Below are positions 15,860 to 24,397 of a stretch of DNA of 64,000 bases, one piece after another. Both the position numbers and the translations under genes were made by a program. The stretch lies in NCBI RefSeq assembly GCF_900111685.1, contig NZ_FOHX01000001.1:620001-684000 (forward strand), in the 5' to 3' direction. The stretch is from Nonomuraea wenchangensis (GTDB lineage: Bacteria; Actinomycetota; Actinomycetes; Streptosporangiales; Streptosporangiaceae). The stretch's first letter is position 1, and each line of letters begins with the position of its first letter. The notes beneath the pieces are model-generated. The model searched no databases. It saw only the letters and a list, made by a program, of their open reading frames with translations, and was not told the DNA's origin.

Positions 15860-16862
15860 GGATGTGCGGGCCGGGCGTGTGCTGATCATCGGCGTGGCCG
15901 CCAGTGCCGCCCTCACCGGGCTGGTCTGGCTGCTCGGGCAGCGGCTGCAGGGCATCGCCCTGCTCCCCGACCAGGGCGCCTCCTGGTACTACTGGAAGCT
16001 GCCCGAGCCCACCGTCTGGACCCGCGTCTCGGCCTGGCTGTGCTACGCCGCGCACCAGATCGCGTTCTGGTGGCTCATCCACCGCGCCCAGACCCGCGTC
16101 CGCCGCTACACCTCCGGCCTGCACCGGCTCAACGTCACCGCGCTGGCCGTGAACACCGGCTTCGTCGTCCTCCACCTGCTCCAGACCCAGCTCTTCTACG
16201 ACGGCCTCGCGCAGGACGTGTCGATCTTCAGCTCGCAGGGGTCGGTGATCCTGCTGCTCGTGGCGGTGCTGCTCATGGAGAACCGGCGGCGCGGCCTGTT
16301 CCTCGGCCGGCCGGCGCCCATCAAGCAGGAGATCGTCGCCTTCGCCCGCCGCTACCACGGCTACCTCTTCAGCTGGGCGGCCGTCTACACGTTCTGGTAC
16401 CACCCGATGGAGAGCACCACCGGCCACCTCATCGGGTTCATGTACATGTTCCTGCTGCTCCTCCAGGGCAGCCTCTTCCTCACCCGGGCGCACACCAACC
16501 GCTGGTGGACCCTCGCGCTGGAGCTGGCCGTGGCGGCGCACGGCACGCTCGTGGCCGTCATGAACAGCGGCCCGGACGGGATGTGGCCGATGTTCCTGTT
16601 CGGCTTCCTCGGCGTGTTCATAGTCACCCAGATGCACGGGCTCGGGCTCGGGCGGGGGACACGGTGGGCGCTCGCGGTCGCGTACGCGGCCGGCGCCCTC
16701 GTCGTGTACGGCCTGCGCGGTGACCTCGCCGGGGCGTCGGCCGTGGTGCGCATCCCGGCGATCGAATACCTGCTCGTGGGGGTGCTGGCGGTGCTGCTGT
16801 GGCTCGGCCTGCGCGCGGCCCGCCTGGGGCGGCCCCGGGAGGCGACCCGTCTGGAACAATGA
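15852..16862 (+). CDS. Polytopic membrane protein of unknown function
   Basis: A 336-residue integral membrane protein with about eight or nine hydrophobic segments (for example RVLIIGVAASAALTGLVWLL, VILLLVAVLLME, GFMYMFLLLLQGSLFL, IEYLLVGVLAVLLWLGL). Aromatic and histidine pairs such as CYAAHQIAFWWLIH and YTFWYHPMEST stand out and could bind a cofactor or metal, but I know no family for it. I chose ATG 15852 rather than the in-frame ATG at 15843 because the latter overlaps the -10 box and the predicted transcription start is at 15851, making a leaderless mRNA. It is followed after 4 bases by a MarR gene that probably controls both. Confidence 0.75.
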   Translation: MLKDVRAGRVLIIGVAASAALTGLVWLLGQRLQGIALLPDQGASWYYWKLPEPTVWTRVSAWLCYAAHQIAFWWLIHRAQTRVRRYTSGLHRLNVTALAVNTGFVVLHLLQTQLFYDGLAQDVSIFSSQGSVILLLVAVLLMENRRRGLFLGRPAPIKQEIVAFARRYHGYLFSWAAVYTFWYHPMESTTGHLIGFMYMFLLLLQGSLFLTRAHTNRWWTLALELAVAAHGTLVAVMNSGPDGMWPMFLFGFLGVFIVTQMHGLGLGRGTRWALAVAYAAGALVVYGLRGDLAGASAVVRIPAIEYLLVGVLAVLLWLGLRAARLGRPREATRLEQ

Positions 16863-16866
16863 ACGG

Positions 16867-17343
16867 GTGGCGGAGGAACGACTCGCCCCTGGCGACCCGC
16901 ACGAAACGCTCACGGACGCCCCCGGTGACATGCTCGCGGACGTCAGCTCCTGGCCCGTTGGCCGGCTGCTGTCGGTGGCGGCGCGGCTGGTCGAGCGGCG
17001 CTTCCACGACTTCCTCGCCGCCCACCAGCTCTCCCACGCCGGGCTGATCGCCCTGCACCACCTCACCCCCGGGCCGCGGACGCAGCGCGAGCTCGCGGCA
17101 GCCTGCCGCGTCACCGACCAGACCATGAGCCGCACCATCGAGCACCTGCGCCGCTCCGGCCACGTCGTCAAGCGCGCCGATCCGCGCGACCGCCGCCGCA
17201 TGCTCGTGGAGCTCACCTCCGCCGGGGACGCCGTCCTCGCCATGGCCCGCGAGAAGGAGCGCGACTCCGGCGACCTGCTCGGCGCCGTCGAGGACTACGA
17301 CCGCTTCCGCGAGGAGCTCATCCGCCTCATCACCGTCACCTGA
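16867..17343 (+). CDS. MarR-family regulator
   Basis: A 158-residue MarR repressor. Helices flank a winged helix: LSHAGLIALHHLTPGPRTQRELAAACRV, the recognition region TDQTMSRTIEHLRRSGHVVKR, and the wing DPRDRRRMLVELTSAG. It is the second gene of the operon with the membrane protein, 4 bases apart, and the two palindromes in that operon's promoter fit a MarR dimer. The ligand is unknown. The GTG start at 16867 has only a weak ribosome site; ATG 16930 is an alternative. Confidence 0.88.
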   Translation: MAEERLAPGDPHETLTDAPGDMLADVSSWPVGRLLSVAARLVERRFHDFLAAHQLSHAGLIALHHLTPGPRTQRELAAACRVTDQTMSRTIEHLRRSGHVVKRADPRDRRRMLVELTSAGDAVLAMAREKERDSGDLLGAVEDYDRFREELIRLITVT

Positions 17344-17376
17344 CGCGTTTCTGCCGCGTCTCTGTCGCGTTTCTGT
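17344..17376. repeat. Three 11-bp tandem repeats in promoter region
   Basis: CGCGTTTCTGC, CGCGTCTCTGT and CGCGTTTCTGT run head to tail between the MarR gene and the AlkD-like remnant. They could be operator half sites or slippage products. Confidence 0.5.
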
Positions 17377-17401
17377 CGGTGGCGACCGGCAGAGTGTCCG
17401 C

Positions 17402-18228
17402 GTGGCACAACCTCTCAAGGACATGATCAACCTCCGGTCCGTCTCGACGCTGGCCGACGGGCTGGCCGCCGCGTGGCCGCCGTTCCCCCGCGAGCGGTTC
17501 GTGGCGCGCGCCCTCGGCGGGCTCGCCGGGCTGCGGTCCACGGGCTCGACCACCTGCATCCGGCGATGGAGACGCTGGCCAGCGGGCCAGCCGCTCCACA
17601 GGTCGAGCGTCGCGTGCGCGGCGCTCTCGCGCACGACGCCTGGGCCACCCGCGTGGGCTGGCTCATGGCCCCCGGCCCCACGCTGCCCCTGCTCGACCGC
17701 CTGCGCGACGACCCGAGCGCATACGTACGCCGCTCGGTCGCCAACCACGTCAACGACCTCGCCAAGGACCATCCGGAGGCGGCGCTGGCCCTGCTGGCGC
17801 GCTGGCGGGCCGGCGGCGGCTCCCACGTGGAGAAGGTGCTGCGGCACGCGGTGCGCGGCCTCCTGCGGTCCGGCCATCCCGAGGCGCTCGCCCTGGTGGG
17901 AGCCGTGCCCGGCAGCGGCGAGGTGGAGCAGTTGTCCCTGGAGGCCGACACGGTGGCCGTGGGCGGCAGCCTGGCCTTCACCGTCACGGTCACCTCCGGC
18001 GCGGCCGGGCCGCTGCTGCTCAAATACGCCGTCCGCCGTCCGGGCTCGCGGCGGGTGTTCCACCTGGGTCAGCGGGAGGCCGCCGCCCCGGGAGCCACGT
18101 TCGTGGTGCGCAAGTCCCATTCCTTCCGCCCGGTGACCACCCGCGACGAGCCGCCCGGCCCGCGCGAGCTCGACGTCATACTCAACGGCCGCACCGCCGC
18201 GACCACCACCTTCACCCTCACCCCCTGA
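17402..18228 (+). pseudogene. Broken DNA alkylation repair (AlkD-like HEAT) gene
   Basis: The family start AQPLKDMINLRSVSTLADG, LAAAWPPFPRERF is read from GTG 17402 for about 44 codons, then the family-like sequence continues in another frame from about 17535 (VHGLDHLHPAMETLA, LLDRLRDDPSAYVRRSVANH, VNDLAKDHPEAALALLARW) to 18228. AlkD-like proteins of this type are about 360-370 residues; joining both pieces gives about 265, so roughly 100 residues of HEAT repeats are missing as well as the frame. An internal deletion that also shifted the frame explains this. The C-terminal beta domain (VRKSHSFRPVTTRDE) is intact. The downstream frame is open from GTG 17473, but its first 20 residues look like frame-shifted sequence. 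A sequencing error cannot explain the missing length. Confidence 0.65.
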
Positions 18229-18268
18229 CGCCCTCCCGTCCTCCTGCGGGCGGGGTCCGGGAGTCAGG
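18224..18268. terminator. Bidirectional hairpin between AlkD remnant and SDR gene
   Basis: CCTGA and CTCCCG pair with CGGGAG and TCAGG around an internal loop. Both convergent stop codons lie within it. Confidence 0.5.
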
Positions 18269-18902
18269 CGGCGGGCCGGCCCGCGTGGAGCACTTCGTGC
18301 TGCCACCGGTCGCGGGGCTGGGTGTGCAGGCGCCAGTAGTGCCCGGCGATGTCGTCGGGGTCGAAGGGCGTGCCGGGGGCGACCGGTCCCGCCACGGTGA
18401 CCGAGGCGACGTGCACGCCCGACGGGCCGTACTCCTGGTCGAGCAGCGTCACCAGCGTCCGCACGCCGCTCTTGCCGAGCGACAGGCTCACGTACTGCCT
18501 CTTGGGCTCCGGCATGCCGCCGGTGACGATGAACGTCCCGCCGCCGCGCCCGGCCATCGCGGGCGCCAGGTGGGCGGCGGCGACGAGCGCGCCGACCACG
18601 TTGACCGCCCAGGCGTCCAGGTGGGCGCGCATCGTGGCCTCACCCGTCGTGTCCGGCCGGATGATCGCCGCGTTGTAGACCACGACGTCAGGAACCCCCA
18701 GCTCGGCGCGGGCCGCGTCCAGGGCGGCCCGCAGCGCGTCCTCGTCCGCGCAGTCGGCGGTGTAGCCGCGCGCCCCGGCCACGTCCAAGGTCTTCCCAGT
18801 ACGCGAGACCAGCGCCACAGGCATGCCCTCGGCCGCGAACCGCCGCGCCACCGACCTCCCGATCCCCGGCCCCGCTCCGATGATCATCGCTCCTGACATC
18901 AT
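18264..18902 (-). CDS. Short-chain dehydrogenase/reductase
   Basis: A 212-residue SDR protein. The nucleotide-binding loop is GAGPGIGRSVARRFA at the N terminus, followed by VYNAAI for the usual NAG strand. The catalytic part is atypical: the serine strand reads FIVTGGMPEP, and tyrosine and lysine are spaced QYVSLSLGK instead of YxxxK, a pattern seen in a subgroup of small actinobacterial SDRs. The substrate is unknown. ATG 18902 with GGGAG upstream is preferred to longer frames. It is divergent from a MerR regulator 76 bases away, which is a common regulator-target pair. Confidence 0.8.
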   Translation of the reverse strand: MMSGAMIIGAGPGIGRSVARRFAAEGMPVALVSRTGKTLDVAGARGYTADCADEDALRAALDAARAELGVPDVVVYNAAIIRPDTTGEATMRAHLDAWAVNVVGALVAAAHLAPAMAGRGGGTFIVTGGMPEPKRQYVSLSLGKSGVRTLVTLLDQEYGPSGVHVASVTVAGPVAPGTPFDPDDIAGHYWRLHTQPRDRWQHEVLHAGRPAA

Positions 18903-18922
18903 CCGCTCCCGTCCGTGCGTTA

Positions 18923-18936
18923 CGACTGAACAGTCG
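18923..18936. promoter_or_regulatory. Dyad in SDR/MerR divergent promoter
   Basis: CGACTG-AA-CAGTCG is a 6-bp inverted repeat with a 2-base spacer in the 76-base divergent promoter, a candidate MerR site. Confidence 0.45.
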
Positions 18937-18978
18937 CGACGGTAAGGCGTCACATCCGTGTGAAGGTCAAGGAGGATC

Positions 18979-19383
18979 ATGAGGATCGGCGAGCTCGCCC
19001 GCGCGACCGGGGTGAGCAGACGGCTGCTCCGCTACTACGAGGAGCAGGGGCTGCTCCGGCCGGTGCGGCTGCCCAACGGCTACCGGGAGTACGCCGAGGG
19101 GGACGTCGCCGCGGTCCGGCACATCCGGGCCCTGCTCGCCGCCGGACTGCCCACGGCGGTCATCGCCCGGCTGCTGAGCTGCGTCCACGACGACGAGGGC
19201 GGGCGGATGACGGCCGCGGCCTGTCCCGGCGTGCTCGGTCACCTGCGGCGGGAACGACGGCGCATCGCCGACACCATCGAACGCCTGCAGACCTCCCAGC
19301 AGGCACTCGACACCCTCCTCATGACAGCCGTCCGGGCGAAGCTCGCGCCCCCGACCTCCGTCGATGGGACGCCCGCGACCTGA
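18979..19383 (+). CDS. MerR-family regulator
   Basis: A 134-residue MerR protein. It opens MRIGELARATGVSRRLLRYYE, the conserved winged helix-turn-helix, followed by QGLLRPVRLPNGYREY and a dimerisation coiled coil. A C-terminal region of about 40 residues holds one cysteine in ACPGVLG and one in LLSCVHDD; these do not form a known metal site. AAGGAGG lies just upstream of the ATG. Divergence from the SDR gene suggests that gene is its target. Confidence 0.9.
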   Translation: MRIGELARATGVSRRLLRYYEEQGLLRPVRLPNGYREYAEGDVAAVRHIRALLAAGLPTAVIARLLSCVHDDEGGRMTAAACPGVLGHLRRERRRIADTIERLQTSQQALDTLLMTAVRAKLAPPTSVDGTPAT

Positions 19384-19398
19384 CGGGAGCGGGGCGGT

Positions 19399-20154
19399 CT
19401 AGGAGGCGGCGCCTGAGCGGCGGTGAATGAGGGCTTCGACGCCGTCCAGCAGCAGGTTCAGCCCGAAGACGAAGTCGGCGTCGTCCACCCAGCCCTCGCC
19501 GCCGCCCATCGCGCCCGAGCGCACCGCGGCCGTCAGGGCCGGGTAGGCGTCCGGGTCGAGGACCTCGGCCAGCATCTCGCCGTAGTCGGCCGCGCCCACG
19601 ATCCCGGCCTCCTCGAGCTGCGGGTCGCCGCCGCCCATGCCGTGGACGAGCGCCGCCTCGGTGAGCGCGTAGCCGGTGAGGGCGGTGGCCACGTTCACCT
19701 TCTCGCCGTCGCGGAGGCCGGTGCCGGCGAGCGCGGCCAGGGCGCGGTCCAGCCACAGCAGCCGGCGCGGCCCGAGCGGTGGAGCGAGACGGGCCACCGT
19801 CAGCAGCCACGAGTGGTCGAGCAGGATGTCGCGCTGGGCCCGGGTCCACACCTCCAGGTATGCCCGCCAGTGCTGCCCGTCCGGCTCCGGCGGCGGTGGC
19901 GCGGCGCCGTCGGCCATGGCGGTGAGCAGCTCTTCCTTGCTGCCGACGTACCGGTAGAGCGCCGTCGCCGCCACCCCCACCCGTGAGGCGACGCTCGCCA
20001 TCGACACCCCGGCGAGCCCTTCTGCGTCGGCGAGCTCGACGGCGGCGGCCGTGATGGTCGCGAGGTCCAGGCGGGGCCGTGGCCCCCGCCTGGTCACCGG
20101 CTCGCGCCCCCACATGCGCGCCACGACCGGCGGCAACGGCCGCTCCTCCCCCAT
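19399..20154 (-). CDS. TetR-family regulator (TetR_C_1-like)
   Basis: A 251-residue TetR protein. The DNA-binding part is LDLATITAAAVELADAEGL with GVSMASVASRVGVAATALYRY and VGSKEELL, preceded by a 28-residue Arg/Pro-rich extension. The long C-terminal ligand domain with WRAYLEVWTRAQRDILLDHSW matches the tetracycline-repressor-like C-terminal class. GGAGGG precedes the ATG at 20154. It is divergent by 50 bases from the DrrA-like ABC exporter operon, its probable target. Confidence 0.9.
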   Translation of the reverse strand: MGEERPLPPVVARMWGREPVTRRGPRPRLDLATITAAAVELADAEGLAGVSMASVASRVGVAATALYRYVGSKEELLTAMADGAAPPPPEPDGQHWRAYLEVWTRAQRDILLDHSWLLTVARLAPPLGPRRLLWLDRALAALAGTGLRDGEKVNVATALTGYALTEAALVHGMGGGDPQLEEAGIVGAADYGEMLAEVLDPDAYPALTAAVRSGAMGGGEGWVDDADFVFGLNLLLDGVEALIHRRSGAAS

Positions 20155-20166
20155 GGGCTTCCCTCC

Positions 20167-20194
20167 TTGACTCGCTCCTAGGATTCTGCATTAT
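20167..20194 (+). promoter_or_regulatory. Promoter of DrrAB-type exporter
   Basis: TTGACT (20167-20172), 16 bases, CATTAT (20189-20194). The expected start (about 20201) is 4 bases before ATG 20205, which lacks a ribosome site, so the mRNA is nearly leaderless. Confidence 0.5.
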
Positions 20195-20204
20195 GGTTGA
20201 AACT

Positions 20205-21221
20205 ATGAACGCCATACACAGTACGCCATTAACAGATGCGATCCATGCCCGAGGACTGACGAAGTCGTTCGGGGAGACCCGGGTCCTCGCCGGGATCGAC
20301 CTGACCGTGCCGGCGGGCACGCTGCTGGCCCTGCTCGGCCCCAACGGGTCGGGCAAGACGACCACCGTCCGCATCCTGGCCACCCTGCTCGCCCCCGACG
20401 GCGGCACCGCGACCGTCGGCGGCCACGACGTCATGCGCGAGGGCCGGGCCGTGCGCCGGGTGATCGGGCTGACGGCGCAGCAGGCCACGGTGGACGACCT
20501 GCTGACCGGCCGGGAGAACCTGGAGCTGTTCGCCGGGCTGCACCACCTGGGACGCCGTACGGCGCGGCGGCGGGCCGCCGAGCTGCTGGAGCGCTTCGAC
20601 CTGGCAGGGGCGGCGGACCGGCGGGTGGGGACGTACTCGGGCGGCATGCGGAGGCGGCTGGACCTGGCGGCGGGGATGGTGGCCGAGCCACGGATCCTGT
20701 TCCTCGACGAGCCCACGACCGGGCTCGATCCGCGCAGCCGCGCCGAACTCTGGGCGGTGATCCGCGAGCTGCTCGCCTCGGGCACGACGATCCTGCTGAC
20801 CACTCAGTACCTGGAGGAGGCCGACCAGCTCGCCGACCGGGTCGCGGTGATCCACGGCGGGCGGCTCGTGGCCGACGGCTCCCCCGCCGAGCTGAAGCGC
20901 CAGGTGGGGACGGAGCGGCTGGTGCTGAGCCTGGCCCGCCCCGAGGACGTGCCACGGGCCCACACGGCACTCGCCGCTCTCACGCCCACCGCCCGACCGG
21001 CAGCACAGCGGCCGGCAGCGCGGCAGGACGACAGGCCGGCAGCGCAGGAGCCCGAGCAGCGGGACGGGTGGTCGGAGATCACGCTGGCCGTGCACGGTCC
21101 CGGCGACCTGCGCCGCGCGCTGGACGCCCTCCACCGCGCCGCCGTCGAGGTGGAGCGCGTGGAGCTGCGCACCCCCACCCTCGACGACGTCTTCTTCGAG
21201 CTGACGGAGGCCGCGGCATGA
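20205..21221 (+). CDS. ABC exporter ATP-binding protein (DrrA-like)
   Basis: A 338-residue ATPase of the daunorubicin-resistance type. Walker A is GPNGSGKTT, the signature is YSGGMRRRLDLA, Walker B is ILFLDEPTTGLDPRS, and the switch region is TTQYLEEADQLADR. A C-terminal DUF4162-like domain follows, interrupted by a repeat of the type RPAAQ (about residues 265-285) not usual in the family. It energises the permease encoded next, whose ATG overlaps this stop by 4 bases. The exported compound is unknown; lipophilic antibiotics are typical. A TetR gene is divergent. Confidence 0.92.
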   Translation: MNAIHSTPLTDAIHARGLTKSFGETRVLAGIDLTVPAGTLLALLGPNGSGKTTTVRILATLLAPDGGTATVGGHDVMREGRAVRRVIGLTAQQATVDDLLTGRENLELFAGLHHLGRRTARRRAAELLERFDLAGAADRRVGTYSGGMRRRLDLAAGMVAEPRILFLDEPTTGLDPRSRAELWAVIRELLASGTTILLTTQYLEEADQLADRVAVIHGGRLVADGSPAELKRQVGTERLVLSLARPEDVPRAHTALAALTPTARPAAQRPAARQDDRPAAQEPEQRDGWSEITLAVHGPGDLRRALDALHRAAVEVERVELRTPTLDDVFFELTEAAA

Positions 21222-22009
21222 GCGCCGTGGCCCCGGTCAGGGGAGCCGCGGCGGGCGACCTCTACCGCCTGGTCGTCCGCGACCTGCGCCGCGAGCTGCG
21301 CGTCGTCGACGGCCTGATCGTGAACATCGCCCTGCCCGTGATCATCATGGTGGTCTTCGTCTACGTCTTCGGCGGCGCGATCAGCACCGGCTCCAGCGGC
21401 CTGGCCTACATCGACTTCGTGGTCCCCTCGGTGCTGCTGATGTCCGGCGGGTACGGCGCCGCCACGACCGCCATCACCATCGCCGACGACATGACCGGCG
21501 GCATGATGGACCGCTTCCGCACGCTGCCCATCGGCGGCTGGCTGGTGCCCGCCGGGCACGTGCTCGCCTCGGTGCTCCGCAACGTGGTGGCCTGCGGCCT
21601 GGCCCTGGCGGCGGCGGTGCTCCTCGGGTTCCGGCCGCACGCCACGCTCACGGAGTGGCTGCTGGTGGCGGCCCTGCTCACCGGGTACGTGCTGGCGATG
21701 TCGTCGCTGGCGGCCGTCTGGGGCCTGCTGGTGCGCTCGACGCAGGCGGCGGGGGCGTTCAGCTTCGTGGTGCTGTTCCTGCCGTACGTGTCGGACGGGG
21801 TCGTCCCCGCGGAGACCATGCCGGACGTGCTGCGCGACTTCGCCGCCAACCAGCCGCTGACGCCGGCCGTCGCGGCCCTGCGCTCGCTGCTCCTGGACGG
21901 GGTGCCGATGGGCTCGTCGGGGGTCGTGGCGGCGGCTTGGCTGGCGGGCCTGGTGGCGCTCAGCCTGCCCGTAGCCGCCGTGCTGTTCCGCCGCCGCACC
22001 TCGTCATGA
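21218..22009 (+). CDS. ABC-2 type permease (DrrB-like)
   Basis: A 263-residue membrane protein with six predicted helices: VNIALPVIIMVVFVYVFGG, the MSGGYGAATTA region, GLALAAAVLLGF, LLVAALLTGYVLAMSSLAAVW, SFVVLFLPYVSDGVVP and a last helix before RRRTSS. FLPYVSDGVVPAETMP is the typical loop of DrrB-type permeases. It pairs with the preceding ATPase through a 4-base start/stop overlap. A GC-rich hairpin follows. Confidence 0.92.
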   Translation: MSAVAPVRGAAAGDLYRLVVRDLRRELRVVDGLIVNIALPVIIMVVFVYVFGGAISTGSSGLAYIDFVVPSVLLMSGGYGAATTAITIADDMTGGMMDRFRTLPIGGWLVPAGHVLASVLRNVVACGLALAAAVLLGFRPHATLTEWLLVAALLTGYVLAMSSLAAVWGLLVRSTQAAGAFSFVVLFLPYVSDGVVPAETMPDVLRDFAANQPLTPAVAALRSLLLDGVPMGSSGVVAAAWLAGLVALSLPVAAVLFRRRTSS

Positions 22010-22018
22010 CCCGCCCGC

Positions 22019-22045
22019 CCCGCCGGGACCCCCTCACCCGGCGGG
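22019..22045. terminator. GC-rich bidirectional hairpin
   Basis: CCCGCCGGG (22019-22027) pairs with 22037-22045. It overlaps the stop of the convergent TetR gene. Confidence 0.5.
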
Positions 22046-22645
22046 CGGGGCCATGCCGGCCAGGACCACGTCGACGACCCGCTCGGCCAGGTCCTCCGGC
22101 AGGCCGTCGGCCGGTCCCCACTTCGACTGCCACATCATGGTGCCGGACAGGATGGCCATGGCCAGGGTGACGTCGAGGTCGGGCCGCAGCTCGCCCGAGG
22201 CGACGCCGCGTTCGAGGACCTCCCGGAGTGCCCGCCGCCGCGGTTCGACGGCGCGCTGGACGAAGCGCTCCGTCAGCCGCGGGTGCCGGTCGGCCTCGCT
22301 CATCGCGATGTTCATCACGCACCGGCCGCGCCGGTTGCCGGACTCGGCGCGCATGGCGTCGAGCAGGGTGATGAGGTCGTCGCGTACGGAGACGCCGGCG
22401 AGCGGCGGCAGCGGCGCCTTGAGCGTGGCGAGGGCGTCGACGACCAGGTCCTCCTTGCTTGACCAGCGCCGGTAGATCGTGGTCTTGCCGACGCCCGCCC
22501 TCGACGCGATCGCCTCGATGGACAGCTCGGAGACGCCCATGCCCTCGGCGATCAGGTCGAGGGTCGCCTCGATGATCGCTTTCTCGGCCTTCTCGCTGCG
22601 CGGACGCCCGGCCGGACGGGCGGTCCCTGTTCCCTGGATGGTCAT
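22034..22645 (-). CDS. TetR-family regulator of the DHA2 exporter
   Basis: A 203-residue TetR protein with GVSELSIEAIASRAGVGKTTIYRRWSS as recognition region, then a C-terminal domain of the TetR_C type found beside multidrug exporters (CVMNIAMSEADRHPRLTERF). It lies 7 bases after the DHA2 transporter gene on the same strand, so both are probably in one operon, autoregulated from the promoter region at 24204-24300, where three CGATACG-type half sites occur. Confidence 0.9.
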   Translation of the reverse strand: MTIQGTGTARPAGRPRSEKAEKAIIEATLDLIAEGMGVSELSIEAIASRAGVGKTTIYRRWSSKEDLVVDALATLKAPLPPLAGVSVRDDLITLLDAMRAESGNRRGRCVMNIAMSEADRHPRLTERFVQRAVEPRRRALREVLERGVASGELRPDLDVTLAMAILSGTMMWQSKWGPADGLPEDLAERVVDVVLAGMAPPAG

Positions 22646-22652
22646 CGCGGCC

Positions 22653-24203
22653 TCACACTACCGCTGGTTCCTTCTGTTCAACCTGCTGGACCGGCTTCGG
22701 CTTGCCCGGCATCCACCGCGCCACCACGACGACGCCGAGCAGCGCGATCGCGGCCGAGACCAGCGCCGTGACGTGCATGCCTTCGATGAACGCCGCGAAC
22801 GCCGGCTTGACCAGGGCCTGGCCGCGCTCGCCAAGCGTCTCGGCCACGCCCATGGTGGCCATGATGGACTCGCCTGCGGCGTGCTGGACGCCGGCCGGCA
22901 GACCGGCGAGCACCGGCTCCATGTGTCCACGGTAGCTCGACGACAACACCGAGCCGAGCACGGCCACGCCGAGCGCGCCGGCCACCTGGCGGACGGTGTT
23001 GCTCATGGCCGAGCCGACGCCGGCCTTCTCGCGGGGCAGCGACTCCATGATCGCGGTCGTCGCGGGCGGCATGATGTTGGCCATCGCGGCGCCCTGGACG
23101 AAGAAGACGACCTCGATGAGCAGGATCGGGGTGTTCTCGGTCATGAACGCGTAGCTGGTCAGCACCAGCGCGATCACGATCATGCTGACCGTGGCGGCCA
23201 GCTTGGCGCCGACGCGCTCGTTCACCCGCTGGCTGAGCGGCGCGAAGATGAGCTGCGCGGCGGCGAACGGGATCATCAGCGCCCCCGCCTGCAGTGCCGT
23301 GTAACCCAGCACGATCTGCAGGTAGAAGGTCAGGAAGAACATCCCGCCCATCATCGCGAAGAACACGATGCCCATCATGCCGATGGCCGAGCCGAACTTG
23401 GGATTGGCGAAGCTGCGCACGTCGAAGACCGGGTGGTCGATGCGCCGCTCCCACCAGACGAACACGCCCAGCACCGCCACGCCGACGAGGGTGGGCACCA
23501 GCACCTCGGCGCTGGCCACGGTGCCGAGGTAGCCGCCGCGGATGATGCCGTAGACGAGGGAGACCAGGCCGATGATGGACAGGATCACGCCGACCGGGTC
23601 GAGCTTGGACGGCTTCGGGTCCTTCGACTCGGGCACGATCGTGGCGATGAGGATCACCCCGATGACGACGATCGGCACGTTGACGAGGAAGACCGAGCCC
23701 CACCAGAAGTGCTGGATCAGCAGGCCGCCCGTGATGGGGCCGATCGCCACGGCGAGGCCCACGCCGGCCGCCCACACGCCGATCGCGCGGCCCCGCTCGG
23801 CGGGCGGGAAGACGTTGGAGATGATCGCCAAGGTGGCCGGCATGATCGCCGCGCCGCCGATGCCCATCGCCGCCCTGGCCAGGATGAGCTGCATCGGGTC
23901 CTGGGCGTAGGCGCTGGCGAGCGAGGCCAGGCCGAACAGCACCATGCCGACGACCAGCATGCGCTTACGGCCCGTGCGGTCACCGATCACGCCGAAGGTG
24001 AACAACAACCCGGCGAACACCAGGGTGTAGGAATTGATCGCCCATTCCAGCTCGCTCTGTGTCGCGCCCAAGCCGGCCGTGGGATCGGCGATGGTCTTCA
24101 TCGCCACGTTGAGGATCGTGTTGTCGAGCACGACCGCCAGCAGGCTGAACACCAGCACGCCGAGGATGGCCCATCGGCGTGGATGCCCCGAATTCGGGTC
24201 CAT
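22653..24203 (-). CDS. DHA2-family multidrug MFS transporter
   Basis: A 516-residue protein with 14 predicted helices, the EmrB/QacA class. The first helix region LGVLVFSLLAVVLDNTILNVAM holds the conserved aspartate (LDxTIVNVA-type motif), FGVIGDRTGRKRML is the MFS A motif, and GVGLAVAIGPITGGLL is the motif C. It would export drugs using the proton gradient. A TetR gene follows 7 bases downstream. Confidence 0.93.
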   Translation of the reverse strand: MDPNSGHPRRWAILGVLVFSLLAVVLDNTILNVAMKTIADPTAGLGATQSELEWAINSYTLVFAGLLFTFGVIGDRTGRKRMLVVGMVLFGLASLASAYAQDPMQLILARAAMGIGGAAIMPATLAIISNVFPPAERGRAIGVWAAGVGLAVAIGPITGGLLIQHFWWGSVFLVNVPIVVIGVILIATIVPESKDPKPSKLDPVGVILSIIGLVSLVYGIIRGGYLGTVASAEVLVPTLVGVAVLGVFVWWERRIDHPVFDVRSFANPKFGSAIGMMGIVFFAMMGGMFFLTFYLQIVLGYTALQAGALMIPFAAAQLIFAPLSQRVNERVGAKLAATVSMIVIALVLTSYAFMTENTPILLIEVVFFVQGAAMANIMPPATTAIMESLPREKAGVGSAMSNTVRQVAGALGVAVLGSVLSSSYRGHMEPVLAGLPAGVQHAAGESIMATMGVAETLGERGQALVKPAFAAFIEGMHVTALVSAAIALLGVVVVARWMPGKPKPVQQVEQKEPAVV

Positions 24204-24219
24204 GGAACGTCCTTAATTT

Positions 24220-24270
24220 CGATACGGCTGAGTTTCGCTACGCAAACGTATCGCAAGGCATTCCGATACG
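24220..24270. promoter_or_regulatory. Three CGATACG half sites upstream of DHA2 exporter
   Basis: CGATACG (24220-24226), CGTATCG (24247-24253) and CGATACG (24264-24270). The latter two make an inverted repeat with a 10-base spacer, a plausible TetR site for the operon's own repressor. Confidence 0.5.
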
Positions 24271-24335
24271 CAACGGTCCCGTTTCGTAAATTTCATGTGA
24301 ACGGCCGGCCCCCTCTCGTCACCGGCGCGTCACGT

Positions 24336-24383
24336 TTGATCGCGCGGCACCGGCGCCCCCGTGGCCCGGCGCCGCGCGATCAA
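24336..24383 (-). terminator. Long hairpin terminator of MFS gene
   Basis: An 18-bp stem (24336-24353 with 24366-24383) holds a single G-U type mismatch and a 12-base loop. It lies 15 bases after the stop of the leftward MFS gene and also separates it from the exporter promoter. Confidence 0.7.
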
Positions 24384-24397
24384 CCTGTCCCCCCGGC

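Noticed and set aside
12245..15955. A 1236-codon open frame on the minus strand
   Set aside because: It lies antisense to the SARP fusion and nadE, is composed of Arg/Gly/Ala/His-rich sequence without any motif, and arises from the third-position GC bias of the real genes.
17473..18228. Intact 251-codon gene starting at GTG 17473
   Set aside because: Its first 20 residues are Arg/Pro-rich frame-shifted sequence, while the genuine family N terminus is read in another frame from 17402.
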